In this document: one piece after another, positions 44,738 to 53,840 of the stretch
How positions within the stretch are numbered: the stretch's first letter is position 1
How the letters are laid out: every line of letters begins with the position of its first letter
Assembly (NCBI GenBank): GCA_910577945.1
Contig: CAJTNI010000007.1
Coordinates: forward strand, 1-64,000
From: an uncultured Christensenella sp.
GTDB taxonomy: Bacteria > Bacillota > Clostridia > Christensenellales > Pumilibacteraceae
Length of the DNA: 64,000 nucleotides
Direction of reading: 5' to 3'
Notes under the pieces: model-generated
What the model was told of the DNA's origin: nothing
Databases searched by the model: none
Seen by the model: only the letters and a program-made list of their open reading frames with translations
Program-made: the position numbers and the translations under genes

Positions 44738-45604
44738 CTACCCTTTTAAGCCGCCTGCGACCGTATTCTTGATGATGGTCTTTTGGAAGCAGGCAAAGAG
44801 AATAACGACGGGTATCACGGCGACCATGACAGCCGAGAACACCATGGGGTAGTCTTGCTCGCGGTTTATCATTTCGTTTTGCAGGCTTTGCAAGCCGACG
44901 GCGAGCGTTTTGACGCTGTTCATGAACAGGAACGGGGTCGAATAGTCGTTCCAATAGACGATGGCTTGAAGTATGCATACCGCTATTATCGGACCGCGCG
45001 CAATGGGCAGCATTATGCGGAACAGTATTTGGAAACGGTTCGCGCCGTCCATTTGCGCCGCCTCGGCGTAGCTCCACGATATGGTCTCGAACGCGCCGTA
45101 CAGCATTATGAAATTGAACCCGAAGCACCCCGAATACAGGAACAGCACGCCTATCAGCGAGTCCATCATTCCGAACGTTTCCATCATTTTCACCTGCGCG
45201 GGCAGCGTGCCGACGATGGGCACAATCATGGTGAATATCGCCGCGCCGTAAATAAGCTTCCTGCCGGGGAACTTGTACTTGGAAACGCAGTACGCAGAAA
45301 TCGCGGACAGCCCCACGTTGATTGCAGTGCCGAGCACGGTCGTAACAATGCTCATGAGTAGCATGCTCCACACCGCCTGCCCGTTTATCTCGAATTTCAA
45401 TACCTCGATTAAGTTATTGAACTCCCACTCTTTGGGAAACCCGAAAATATTGCCGAGGTTGTACTCGCCGCGGCTCTTGAACGAGCTGACGAACATCCAT
45501 ACGAACGGTATCAAAAGCGACAGCGAGTACGCTACGAAAATCGCAAACACCACCCACTTAATCGCTTTATATCCCGCGCTCGATTTTTTTATTCTGCTTG
45601 TCAT
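44738..45604 (-). CDS. sugar ABC transporter permease, MalG type
   Basis: 288 aa with six membrane segments. The EAA loop SYAEAAQMDGANRFQILFRI-MLPIARG contacts an ABC ATPase. Typical of CUT1 family permeases for oligosaccharides. Pairs with the MalF-type permease upstream (63 bp). GGAGG lies about 15 bp before the ATG. No ATPase gene is in the locus. Confidence 0.93.
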   Translation of the reverse strand: MTSRIKKSSAGYKAIKWVVFAIFVAYSLSLLIPFVWMFVSSFKSRGEYNLGNIFGFPKEWEFNNLIEVLKFEINGQAVWSMLLMSIVTTVLGTAINVGLSAISAYCVSKYKFPGRKLIYGAAIFTMIVPIVGTLPAQVKMMETFGMMDSLIGVLFLYSGCFGFNFIMLYGAFETISWSYAEAAQMDGANRFQILFRIMLPIARGPIIAVCILQAIVYWNDYSTPFLFMNSVKTLAVGLQSLQNEMINREQDYPMVFSAVMVAVIPVVILFACFQKTIIKNTVAGGLKG

Positions 45605-45667
45605 TATTCGGAATTGTCGCCTCCTTACAGAGTTTCGCGTTATGTCGCCGTCGCGGCGACTGTCATA

Positions 45668-46621
45668 TCAGAAATCGATACCGTCGTATTTTTTGGACAT
45701 TCTGTTACGCACAAGCATGACGATAGGCGCCCAAATCACGGAGAACAGCAAGCCTTTTGCGGCGAACTGCGGATACTGCACGGTATTGCCGCGCGACGTG
45801 CCTATGAATATCTCCATGGCGATTGTGGACGTCACCCACGAATCGTCGCCGTTTGTCAACAGGAACGGTTGCAAGTACAGCGTGAGCACGTTCGTAAGCC
45901 CGACGATAACGAGCGTGACTACGGTCGGCCACACGAGCGGCACGGTTATCTTGATAAACTCGGTAAAATACCCCGCGCCGTCGAGCTGCGCGCTCTCGTA
46001 AATCTCCTTGGGTATGCGCCCGATTGCGCCCGACAGCAACACCACGTTGTACCCGAGCCCCGCCCAAATACAATAAAGATACACGTACATCTGACCGCCC
46101 GGCCAATTCTTGAACATGTCCGCGCCGATTACGTTTTTGAGCGGCAGCGCGAACGACATTGTGAGCGCGACCACGGGAATTATGTTCGGCAAAAAGAATA
46201 TCACGCGGAACACGTTGGCAAGCGGCATCTTTTTGTCCAAAAAATAAGAGAACAGCATGGACAGCGGCAGGCTGATAAATATGGTGATAAACGCGTACCC
46301 GAACGAATTGAGCACCACCACCAAATTATTGTTGAGCCACGACACGCCGGTATTGTTCTCGGGCGAGGTGAAAATGTTGCGCAGCACGCGCGCAAAATTG
46401 TCGAACCATATAAATTCGGCAAAGTTGCCCGCTCTGTCCACGCGTATGAACGCGAGCCTGAGCGCGCCGATATTGACGAATACCCAGGTTATTACGAATT
46501 GCAGCACGGGATACGCGAGCAGCACCGCCACAAAGATATAGTCTCTGTGCCGCTTGCGCTTGGACATGTCCTTCGGCTTTTTCGTATTCGTATTCGTATT
46601 TGCAATCGCCTCGGTCGCCAC
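45668..46621 (-). CDS. sugar ABC transporter permease, MalF type
   Basis: 317 aa, six membrane segments after a hydrophilic N-terminus (IANTNTNTKKPKDMSKRKRH). EAA loop: IYESAQLDGAGYFTEFIKIT-VPLVWP. Starts with GTG at 46621, one base after the stop of the GH16 lipoprotein gene, so translation is coupled. Extracytoplasmic loop between helices 1 and 2 (about 55-95) is long, as in MalF-like CUT1 permeases. Confidence 0.92.
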   Translation of the reverse strand: MATEAIANTNTNTKKPKDMSKRKRHRDYIFVAVLLAYPVLQFVITWVFVNIGALRLAFIRVDRAGNFAEFIWFDNFARVLRNIFTSPENNTGVSWLNNNLVVVLNSFGYAFITIFISLPLSMLFSYFLDKKMPLANVFRVIFFLPNIIPVVALTMSFALPLKNVIGADMFKNWPGGQMYVYLYCIWAGLGYNVVLLSGAIGRIPKEIYESAQLDGAGYFTEFIKITVPLVWPTVVTLVIVGLTNVLTLYLQPFLLTNGDDSWVTSTIAMEIFIGTSRGNTVQYPQFAAKGLLFSVIWAPIVMLVRNRMSKKYDGIDF

Positions 46622-46622
46622 C

Positions 46623-48254
46623 TTACTTCACCTTTATCAACGATATATCGTCTACGTATATAGGCGTGTCGAACGCCGACGTAATCTCGATTTCCACGCG
46701 CTTTGTGCCGTCGGGCGCAACGAGCTCCTGCATAAACTCGCTCCACTGCTGCGAATCGACGGTTATGCGCTTTTGCTCGATTATCTCCTCGCCGTTGCCC
46801 ATGAACAGCACGTTGACGCAGCCCTCGCCCTGCGCGTTGAACGCGAGCTTCAATTTGAACCCGTCGAATATGCTGTCTATCGTTTGACCGACAAGTCCTA
46901 TTCTATCCACTTTAAGCCCGCACGAACCCTTTGCGCCTATACGCTCCGCAACCGTGCAATACGTTTCGGCGGGCGCTGACGTAAGCTCCTTGCGCGCCTT
47001 GTTGTACAGCTCGGTAATCTCGTCGTACAGCTTATCGGGGTTTGCGTCCTCTATCTGCTTGCGCAACGCTTTGAGCTCGTCGGAGGTTATCGTGCGCTTG
47101 TAATATTTCCAACCGCTGTTGGTCGCGTTTTTGAGCGCGTACTCGAAATCGCCGTTGGCGACGCCGTTGACCTCGGCGAGCGTTATCGGCTCTTTGGGGA
47201 ACTCGTCGGGAGCAGCCACGTCGCCCGTAAGCTTGGGCGTAAACTCCTCTATCGGCTGGTCCTTGAACGGCGTGTGCCGCACATAGTCCACGTACATGTT
47301 GTCGGATTCGAAATTGGGCTCGCCCACAAACCCCGCGTTGTTGGGAAACCATACGCCCAGCCAAATGCGCGTTTGCAGGAACGGCACGAAAACGTTGCTC
47401 ACCGCAGTGACCTTGCCGTCCACGAAATACACGAGCCGCCCGCACGTGGTGTCCTTGACGTCGCCCGCCTTTACGCCCTGCGCCGCCATTTCCTCGGTAA
47501 TCTCGTCCGCCGAGTACCTGCCGAACTGCGTCGCCTCGTCCTCGTCGCTTTCGAGCGTGTACCAATCGAACCCGAACGTATGCCACTCGCCGTCGGCAAG
47601 GTTGGTTATGCTCCCGCCCGTGACCTCGGACAGCGCCACGTCCTGCGATTGGTTTGCGGTTTCGGTATGATAGTTGGTGTTCAAAATCCGTTCGTACGAT
47701 ATGATACCCGTGGAATGCGTGCCGCCGGGAAACTCGATATCTATCTCGTGATTCGCGCCCGTCTCGGTATCGTACGCAAAAGTCCAAAACGCGTTGCACG
47801 CGCCCAGCCGCGGCAGCACCTTCATCTTTACCTCGTACCTGCCCGCGCCGAACACGCCCTTGCTGATAAGCGCCGCGCCCGCGAGCGTGCCGTCTCTCCT
47901 AGACCCCACGCCCTTGACCGCGCCCGACGTGTAATAATCACCGTTACCCGTCAGGACGAGCACGCCGTCGTCGGTGTAGTTTACGTTTTCGGGTATTACG
48001 CCGCCGTTGCCGTTAGCGCCCCACGCCTGCTTGCCTATGTCCCAATTCTCGGACGACACCCCGCCCGTGAAATCGTCGAAAAACGTATTGTCGTAATCGA
48101 GCTCTATGCCGGGCAGCAACCGCAGGTCGTCGCCCGCTTTGAGGTCCTGCGGCGCGGTCTCGGCGGGCTTGCAGCCCGTAAGCGCGCTCGCGCACAGCAA
48201 TGTGAGAGCAGCCAAAGACGCGCAAGTTATCTTTGTATTACGCTTTTGCGCCAT
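46623..48254 (-). CDS. GH16 family lipoprotein beta-glucanase
   Basis: 543 aa. Lipoprotein signal with lipobox LTGC (Cys28). GH16 domain about 50-340: FFDDFTGGVSSENWDIG start, then NHEIDIEFPG (Glu170 and Glu174, catalytic ExDxE pair), DGEWHTFGFDWY and IWLGVWFPNN. A C-terminal beta-sandwich follows a helical linker (about 400-540), likely carbohydrate-binding. Would cut beta-1,3- or mixed-linkage glucans at the cell surface. GGGAGG precedes the ATG and a good promoter lies 30 bp upstream. First gene of the operon with both permeases; divergent from the binding protein. Confidence 0.9.
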   Translation of the reverse strand: MAQKRNTKITCASLAALTLLCASALTGCKPAETAPQDLKAGDDLRLLPGIELDYDNTFFDDFTGGVSSENWDIGKQAWGANGNGGVIPENVNYTDDGVLVLTGNGDYYTSGAVKGVGSRRDGTLAGAALISKGVFGAGRYEVKMKVLPRLGACNAFWTFAYDTETGANHEIDIEFPGGTHSTGIISYERILNTNYHTETANQSQDVALSEVTGGSITNLADGEWHTFGFDWYTLESDEDEATQFGRYSADEITEEMAAQGVKAGDVKDTTCGRLVYFVDGKVTAVSNVFVPFLQTRIWLGVWFPNNAGFVGEPNFESDNMYVDYVRHTPFKDQPIEEFTPKLTGDVAAPDEFPKEPITLAEVNGVANGDFEYALKNATNSGWKYYKRTITSDELKALRKQIEDANPDKLYDEITELYNKARKELTSAPAETYCTVAERIGAKGSCGLKVDRIGLVGQTIDSIFDGFKLKLAFNAQGEGCVNVLFMGNGEEIIEQKRITVDSQQWSEFMQELVAPDGTKRVEIEITSAFDTPIYVDDISLIKVK

Positions 48255-48285
48255 CAATTTGTCCTCCCGTCGGAATTTTTTGTTC

Positions 48286-48314
48286 ATTATAGCATACAAA
48301 AATGCCGATTGCAA
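48286..48314 (-). promoter_or_regulatory. sigma-A promoter of the GH16-permease operon
   Basis: Minus strand: TTGCAA (48309-48314), 17-bp spacer, TATAAT (48286-48291). Leader of about 25 nt. An AT-rich stretch (TTTAATTAAATTAAA near 48341) lies just upstream and could bind the ROK regulator. Confidence 0.75.
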
Positions 48315-48429
48315 TACATTTTCGATAATTTTTCAATATTTTTTAATTAAATTAAATAATATATTTCGAGCAAGAGCGCGTCAAAAGGCAAATATGTGTG
48401 AATTTTCGCATAAAATTTGCGCGTACGTA

Positions 48430-48458
48430 TTGACAAACGCCGAAATATATGCTAATAT
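48430..48458 (+). promoter_or_regulatory. sigma-A promoter of the solute-binding protein and GH94 genes
   Basis: TTGACA (48430-48435), 17-bp spacer, TAATAT (48453-48458). AAGTT-TTTT-AACTT at 48465-48478 overlaps the expected transcription start and is a weak operator candidate. Confidence 0.8.
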
Positions 48459-48500
48459 CTCTATAAGTTTTTTAACTTTATTAAATATCGCGAGGAAATT

Positions 48501-49973
48501 ATGAAAAAACCTGTTAAAACAATCGCTGTCGCGCTTGCCGCCGTATCGGCTCTTTCCGCGTCCGTCGCGCTCACGGGCTGCGGCGGCGCAAAGAACGACC
48601 CCACCGTGCTCAACATAGTCGCGCTCAACGCAGGCTACGGCAAGCAATGGCTGGAAACGCTCGCCGAAAAGTTCGAGGCGGAGCACGAGGGCTACACCGT
48701 GAATTTGGACAACGCAATCTACGAGGCGGGGTCGCTTATAAATTCGCATATCAACAGCCGCAACAATATAGACGACCTTTATATATGCGTGGGTAACGAT
48801 TGGAAAACGTACGCCGCCGCGGGCAAGCTTGCCAAGCTCGACGATTTTCTCGACGAAGCGGTGGACGGCACGACGGTAAAGAATAAGATTGCCGACGAGT
48901 TTGCCAACTCCGTCTACTACCCCGACCTCGACGGCACGCTGCACACATATCGCCTGCCCTGGACGGCGGGCGTAGGCGGCATCTATTATAATAAGGCTAT
49001 GTTCGAGCAAAACAGCTGGAAAGTGCCGACTACCTACGGCGAGCTGGTCGAGCTTTGCGATAAAATAGTGGACGACGATATTCCCGTCGAGGGCGGCGGC
49101 AACAAGGCGCAAAGCGTCAAGCCGTTCGTGTACACGGGGCAAAACATTGACTATTTCGACTACGCCGTTTACACCTGGTGGGCGCAGCTCTCGGGCGAAG
49201 AGAACATTCGCGAGTTTATGCAATACGGCTCGGCGGACAACTACGACAGCGCCAAGTCCGCAACGTACGACAATCTCAAAAAAGCGACCGATATGTGGAA
49301 GGGCTTGTTCGGCAATTCCGATTACGTAATGTCGGGATGCAGCGGCATGTCCAACCACGAGGCGCAAACCGCGTTCAACAACGGGCACGCGGCTATGATT
49401 TTCGGCGGCGATTGGATGTACAACGAAATACTCAAATACGACATCAACAACGAGAATTTCGAGTTTGCGCTCATGAAAACGCCCGTCGCCGACGGCGCGG
49501 TGGAAACGAGCATAACGTACACCATCGGCGAGGACCAATATATCGCCATACCCGAATCGTCCACCAAAAAGGAGCTTGCCAAAGACTTTATCAAGCTAAT
49601 GATAAGCGACTACGGCTGCGAGGTGTTCCTCAATCAGGCGCACGGCGTGCTCGCGTACAAGGCGGCGGACATAGAAACCGAGGACGCGTTCCTCAACAAC
49701 CTCATCACTACCAAAAACAGCTACGAAAAGGCGTTCACCAACTACCCGTCGTTCACCGCGGACGAAATTGCGGGCAACGCCAAGATAACCGATAACAGAC
49801 TGCTGTATCTCGCCAACACGGTGGATATTTGGGGCACGGGCGCGCTCCGTCCTTACGCCACGCTCATTCAAGCCAACCCGCAAACGCTGGACAAAGCGTT
49901 CGCCACAATCGCAAGCTCTATCGCGGGACAGTGGAAGGATTGGCAGAGCGACGCGGGCGTCACGACGGGCTGA
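48501..49973 (+). CDS. extracellular sugar-binding lipoprotein of ABC transporter
   Basis: 490 aa. Lipoprotein signal, lipobox LTGC. Family SBP_bac_1/8: VLNIVALNAGYGKQWLETLA, VGNDWKTYAAAGKLAKLDDF, YRLPWTAGVGGIYYNKAMFE and MIFGGDWMYNEI, with many aromatic residues for sugar stacking. Delivers oligosaccharide to the MalF/MalG-type permeases divergent from it. GAGGAAATT precedes the ATG. The GH94 gene follows after 38 bp. Confidence 0.93.
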   Translation: MKKPVKTIAVALAAVSALSASVALTGCGGAKNDPTVLNIVALNAGYGKQWLETLAEKFEAEHEGYTVNLDNAIYEAGSLINSHINSRNNIDDLYICVGNDWKTYAAAGKLAKLDDFLDEAVDGTTVKNKIADEFANSVYYPDLDGTLHTYRLPWTAGVGGIYYNKAMFEQNSWKVPTTYGELVELCDKIVDDDIPVEGGGNKAQSVKPFVYTGQNIDYFDYAVYTWWAQLSGEENIREFMQYGSADNYDSAKSATYDNLKKATDMWKGLFGNSDYVMSGCSGMSNHEAQTAFNNGHAAMIFGGDWMYNEILKYDINNENFEFALMKTPVADGAVETSITYTIGEDQYIAIPESSTKKELAKDFIKLMISDYGCEVFLNQAHGVLAYKAADIETEDAFLNNLITTKNSYEKAFTNYPSFTADEIAGNAKITDNRLLYLANTVDIWGTGALRPYATLIQANPQTLDKAFATIASSIAGQWKDWQSDAGVTTG

Positions 49974-50011
49974 ACCGCCGCCGCACAAATATAGACGTCG
50001 GGTGAATACAC

Positions 50012-52558
50012 ATGCTGAAAGAAAAATTACAGGAAATAATCGCGACCGAAAAAAAACTGCGGCGCGATAAAGACTTTGCGAAAAAATGCGCAATTCCCGA
50101 AAACTGCTATCTTTTGGGCAACGGGGAAATACTGTGCTACCCGCGCGGCACGGGCGACAGCCGCTATCCGTACTCCGCCGACGGGCTGACGCTGTGGGCG
50201 TACGCGTCGGGCGAAATGTCGCTCAACGAAAGCGCGTTCTACTACATACTGCCCGCTGACGAGGGCAAAGAGCCGTACGCGGCGTTTTTCGGCGGCAAGT
50301 CGGAACGCGACGGCACGTTTACGCCTATATCCGTGACGGGCGTGGCACGGCAGGCGCGCGAGGACGGCGTATCGCGCTTTACCTACTACACGCCGACGGC
50401 GGTCTACTACGTGACGCAAACGCCCGAGGCGGCGTACGCGTTGCGCGCGTTTGTGTCGGCGGACAAAAAAGCGACGTTTTCGCTGTGCGCGCTCAATCTT
50501 ACGAACAAACCGATTAAAACCTATCTCTCCGCGTTTTTCAACTGCCTGCTCATGCACCAAGCGGGCGAAAGCGTGGAAACCAAATGGTTTAAGCGCTGCG
50601 ACGCGACCGACGACGGTTTTATATTCGAAAGCGTCGAGGACCTCGACCGCACCACTCACCTTATCAACTACGGCGTAATCAACCGCGCGGTCGGGTTCGA
50701 CTGCGAATACGCCGAGCATACGACCTCGCGCGCCGATTACGTAGGCGGCAAAACCAACAGCCTGAGCTGTGCCGCGCCGCTGTTTTCGGGGCACTTCGGC
50801 AAGCAGCCGCGCGTGTGCAAGTTCGGCGACACGGCGGCGGCGGGCGACCTTTACGCGTTCACGCTCGACGGCGGCGCGCTCGCGCAAATAGACTACGCCG
50901 CCGAGGCGCATTTCAATCGCGACGGCGCGCTCGCCGCAATCGGCGGGCTGAACGCGGGCGACGCGGACAAAACGCACGCCGCTGCGGAAAGCGCGTATAA
51001 CGTCAAAGCCGCCGCGCCCGACAAGCTTACGATGCGGTTCGGACGGCTCGACGACGAGCGGCTGCGCGGCGAAACGCTGACCGAGTTCGTATCCAACGTG
51101 CAGCGGCAGGTCGAATTTGCCGCGCTCGCCAAAAACAGCGGCACGTCGTTGCTCGGCGTGCGCGACGTGGCGCAGCAAATGGAAGCGGCGCTCATGTGGA
51201 ACGCGCGCGGCTGCCGAGCCAAGTTTATCGAGCTGTTCGGCTTTATCGACCCGAGCGGCAGAGCGCCGCGGCAGTATTCCATACCCGCAAAGGGCGCGCT
51301 GCCGCAAATGGATACGCGCATGTTCATAGACCAAGGGAATTGGATAATTTCGGCGGTCTATTCCTACCTCGCCCACACCGACGACTATTCGCTTTTGGAC
51401 GAGGCGTGCGGCTACTACAAAATCACGGGCAGAAATTGCGTGGAAGCGACGGACGAGCGCAACAGCATCGCCGAGCACCTCGCGCGCATCGCCGATTTTA
51501 TGATAAGCAATATCGACGACGACACCGAGTGCCTGCGCGCGCTGTACGGCGATTGGAACGACGCGCTCGACGGCTTGGGCGTGAGCCGCGACCCCGATAA
51601 GGAATACGGCACGGGCGTGTCCGTCATGGCGACGCTGCACCTCTATCGCAATCTCGAAGAAATGCTGCAAATCGTCGACAAGTACGGCGACAGGTTCGGA
51701 AAAAAGAAAACGTACGAAAAGGCGCGAGAGCGCTTGGCGCGCGGGCTCAAAAAGTACGCCGTCGAGCAAAAGGACGGCGCGCGCAAAATTTTGCACGGCT
51801 GGGGCGACGGGCGCGCGTACAAGGTGGGAAGCTTTTGCGACGTGGACGGGCTCGACCGCGACGGACTGACCGCCAACGCGTTTTGGGTGATATCGGGCGC
51901 GTATCTTTGGGACAAGAGCATTAAGCGCGATATACTCGCGAGCTACGACCGCCTCGACGGCAAGTTCGGACTGAGAACGTTTGCGCCGCACTTCGAAAAG
52001 GGCGTAAAGGGCGTGGGGCGCATAATCAACCTGCCCGAGGGCACGGCGGAAAACGGCGCAACGTACGTGCACGCGTCCATGTTCGGCATTTGGTCGCTGT
52101 TCGGCATGGGCGAAGGCGAGCGCGCGTGGACTCAGCTCAAAAAGGTGCTGCCGCTCACCCACTCGCTGATTACCACCACGCCGTTCGTAATGAGCAACAG
52201 CTATTCGTACAACGAGGAGCTGGGGCTGGACGGCGAATCCATGAGCGATTGGTTCACGGGCAGCGCCAACGCGTTGATTAAGGTACTGACGCGGTACGTA
52301 TTCGGCATTCGTCCCGACCTCGACGGCGTTTGCATAAACCCCGCGGCGTACATGCCGTTCGCCGATGCAAGCGCGGAAATAACGGTCAAGGGCAAGCGCA
52401 TACGGCTGTCGTACGCCAAAGGCGACGGCAAAGCGCGCGCGATTACGCTCAACGGCAAAGCGGTAAAAACGACCGCCGACCCCATGACCGACGCGCCGTC
52501 GACGTACGTAAAAACCGCCGACCTCGACGACGAAAACGAAATCATAATCCGCGACTGA
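50012..52558 (+). CDS. GH94 glycoside phosphorylase (beta-glucan oligosaccharide type)
   Basis: 848 aa, cytoplasmic. N-terminal beta-sandwich, then the (alpha/alpha)6 barrel: LLGVRDVAQQMEAAL (Arg384-Asp385), YGDWNDALDG with the catalytic acid Asp517, and GTAENGATYVHASMFGIW. C-terminal small beta domain (ITVKGKRIRLSY). GH94 enzymes split beta-glucosides with phosphate to glucose-1-P. Next to GH16 enzymes and an importer, laminaribiose or longer beta-1,3-glucan oligosaccharides are likely, but cellobiose-type substrates are not excluded. GGGTGA precedes the ATG. Confidence 0.88.
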   Translation: MLKEKLQEIIATEKKLRRDKDFAKKCAIPENCYLLGNGEILCYPRGTGDSRYPYSADGLTLWAYASGEMSLNESAFYYILPADEGKEPYAAFFGGKSERDGTFTPISVTGVARQAREDGVSRFTYYTPTAVYYVTQTPEAAYALRAFVSADKKATFSLCALNLTNKPIKTYLSAFFNCLLMHQAGESVETKWFKRCDATDDGFIFESVEDLDRTTHLINYGVINRAVGFDCEYAEHTTSRADYVGGKTNSLSCAAPLFSGHFGKQPRVCKFGDTAAAGDLYAFTLDGGALAQIDYAAEAHFNRDGALAAIGGLNAGDADKTHAAAESAYNVKAAAPDKLTMRFGRLDDERLRGETLTEFVSNVQRQVEFAALAKNSGTSLLGVRDVAQQMEAALMWNARGCRAKFIELFGFIDPSGRAPRQYSIPAKGALPQMDTRMFIDQGNWIISAVYSYLAHTDDYSLLDEACGYYKITGRNCVEATDERNSIAEHLARIADFMISNIDDDTECLRALYGDWNDALDGLGVSRDPDKEYGTGVSVMATLHLYRNLEEMLQIVDKYGDRFGKKKTYEKARERLARGLKKYAVEQKDGARKILHGWGDGRAYKVGSFCDVDGLDRDGLTANAFWVISGAYLWDKSIKRDILASYDRLDGKFGLRTFAPHFEKGVKGVGRIINLPEGTAENGATYVHASMFGIWSLFGMGEGERAWTQLKKVLPLTHSLITTTPFVMSNSYSYNEELGLDGESMSDWFTGSANALIKVLTRYVFGIRPDLDGVCINPAAYMPFADASAEITVKGKRIRLSYAKGDGKARAITLNGKAVKTTADPMTDAPSTYVKTADLDDENEIIIRD

Positions 52559-52571
52559 TAAATCGCAATAC

Positions 52572-52609
52572 AAAACTCGCGAGCGCAACAAAACGCCCGC
52601 GAGTTTTTT
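52572..52609 (+). terminator. terminator of the binding protein/GH94 operon
   Basis: AAAACTCGCGAGCG pairs with CGCCCGCGAGTTTT around CAACAAAA, followed by TT. Starts 14 bp after the stop. Confidence 0.85.
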
Positions 52610-52614
52610 CATGT

Positions 52615-52841
52615 TGATTTTCGCACGCGCAACAAGCCGAAGGCTCGGCGTATGCCGTGCGTTTACTTTGTCGGAAATTGTGCGTTACGCCCGCATATTC
52701 GCTATGCTTTACGTCGTCATTTCGAGCGGAGCGGGCGCGCATTGTATTTTAGAAAATCAACAAGCATGCGCATCTCGCTCGCCTTTGTTCTTTCGCGCCC
52801 CGCAGTCGAGAAATCAAGCCGAAGGCTTGGCGCGCAGCATA
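52615..52841. repeat. dispersed-repeat block
   Basis: Contains AAGCCGAAGGCT twice (near 52629 and 52813), GTCATTTCGAGCGGAGCGGG near 52714 and CAGTCGAGAAATC near 52803, inverse copies of units in the 23.7-24.4 kb block. No gene seen. Confidence 0.8.
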
Positions 52842-53723
52842 TCATTTTTCTATCCATTCGTGAAGCACGCCCGTTTTGGCGGGGGCAAGCGCTCTGAACC
52901 CGCGCTCGCCGCGCAGCTCGGTCGCGCAGCGGTAAAACTTTTCGATATCGGTAAAATATCCGAGCACCGTGCCGCCCGAGCCCGTCATATTGACAATCGC
53001 GCCGCGGTCGCGCAGGAGCGCGGCGTTGCGCTCTATATCGGGCTGCAATTCGGCGGCGGGCGCGTACAGCGCGTTGCCGCAATATTCGAGCGCGCGGCTG
53101 TCGCCCGCAAGCAACTTTTCGCACATTGCCTCGGTATCGGTCGGGCAATAAACGCCGTCGCCGTACAGCGCGTCGAACTTGCCGTACGCCGCCGCCGTGG
53201 ACACGCTGCCGCTCATCAGCCCGACGATAAACAGCCGCAGCTTGTTTTCCATAAAGAACAAATCCTCGCCCACACCGCGAACGCGCGCCAGCCCGCCCGT
53301 CAGCATGAACGGCACGTCCGACCCGACGGATAGCGCGACGGCGCGCATGTCCACGCCGCGCTCCGGCAAGCGGTACAGCAAATCGAGCGCGCGCAAAACC
53401 GCCGCGCCGTCCGCCGACGAGCCGCCCAAGCCGCCGCCTATCGGTATGCCCTTTTCCACCTCTATATCCCAGCCGTTGCCGCCGATTATGCGCTGCACCG
53501 CCCGCGCCGCCTTGAACGCGGTGTTGTCCGCGCCTATCTCCGCGCCGACGAACCTTACGAAAATACCTTCGTCGTCGCGCTCGGCGACCGTCACCGTGTC
53601 GAAGCAATCGAGCGTCGTCATAACGCTGTCGAGCGTATGCAAGCCGTCGCGCCGCCCCGTAACGTTGAGCGACAGATTGGCTTTCGCAAAAGCCCGCAGC
53701 CTCAGTTTTCTGTTTTTAGCCAT
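52842..53723 (-). CDS. ispE: 4-diphosphocytidyl-2-C-methyl-D-erythritol kinase
   Basis: GHMP kinase of the non-mevalonate isoprenoid pathway; 293 aa. FAKANLSLNVTGRRDGLH starts the substrate site; GIPIGGGLGGSSADGAAVLR is the ATP loop; VNMTGSGGTVLGYF is motif 3 (GSG). A promoter ends six bases before the ATG and there is no Shine-Dalgarno, so the mRNA is probably leaderless. Confidence 0.94.
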   Translation of the reverse strand: MAKNRKLRLRAFAKANLSLNVTGRRDGLHTLDSVMTTLDCFDTVTVAERDDEGIFVRFVGAEIGADNTAFKAARAVQRIIGGNGWDIEVEKGIPIGGGLGGSSADGAAVLRALDLLYRLPERGVDMRAVALSVGSDVPFMLTGGLARVRGVGEDLFFMENKLRLFIVGLMSGSVSTAAAYGKFDALYGDGVYCPTDTEAMCEKLLAGDSRALEYCGNALYAPAAELQPDIERNAALLRDRGAIVNMTGSGGTVLGYFTDIEKFYRCATELRGERGFRALAPAKTGVLHEWIEK

Positions 53724-53729
53724 GCAAAA

Positions 53730-53759
53730 ATTATATCACGCCGCGTCCGCGCTTGTCAA
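53730..53759 (-). promoter_or_regulatory. sigma-A promoter giving a leaderless ispE mRNA
   Basis: Minus strand: TTGACA (53754-53759), 18-bp spacer, TATAAT (53730-53735), then six bases to ATG at 53723. Confidence 0.75.
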
Positions 53760-53771
53760 CCCAAAGACAAA

Positions 53772-53799
53772 CGCCGCACGGCAACACTGCCGCGCGGCG
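53772..53799 (-). terminator. terminator of the SPOCS-LysM gene
   Basis: CGCCGCACGGCA (53772-53783) pairs with TGCCGCGCGGCG (53788-53799), one mismatch; on the minus strand GTTTGTCTTT follows. Lies between the SPOCS gene and the ispE promoter. Confidence 0.65.
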
Positions 53800-53840
53800 C
53801 AATCTTTTAAGGCTTATATGCTCCGACCGAAATCGAGCGA

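Noticed and set aside
50027-52612. 861-codon open frame antisense to the GH94 gene
   Set aside because: A shadow created by GC-rich codon use; Arg/Ala/Val-rich, no family motifs, no ribosome binding site, while the opposite strand encodes a clear GH94 enzyme.
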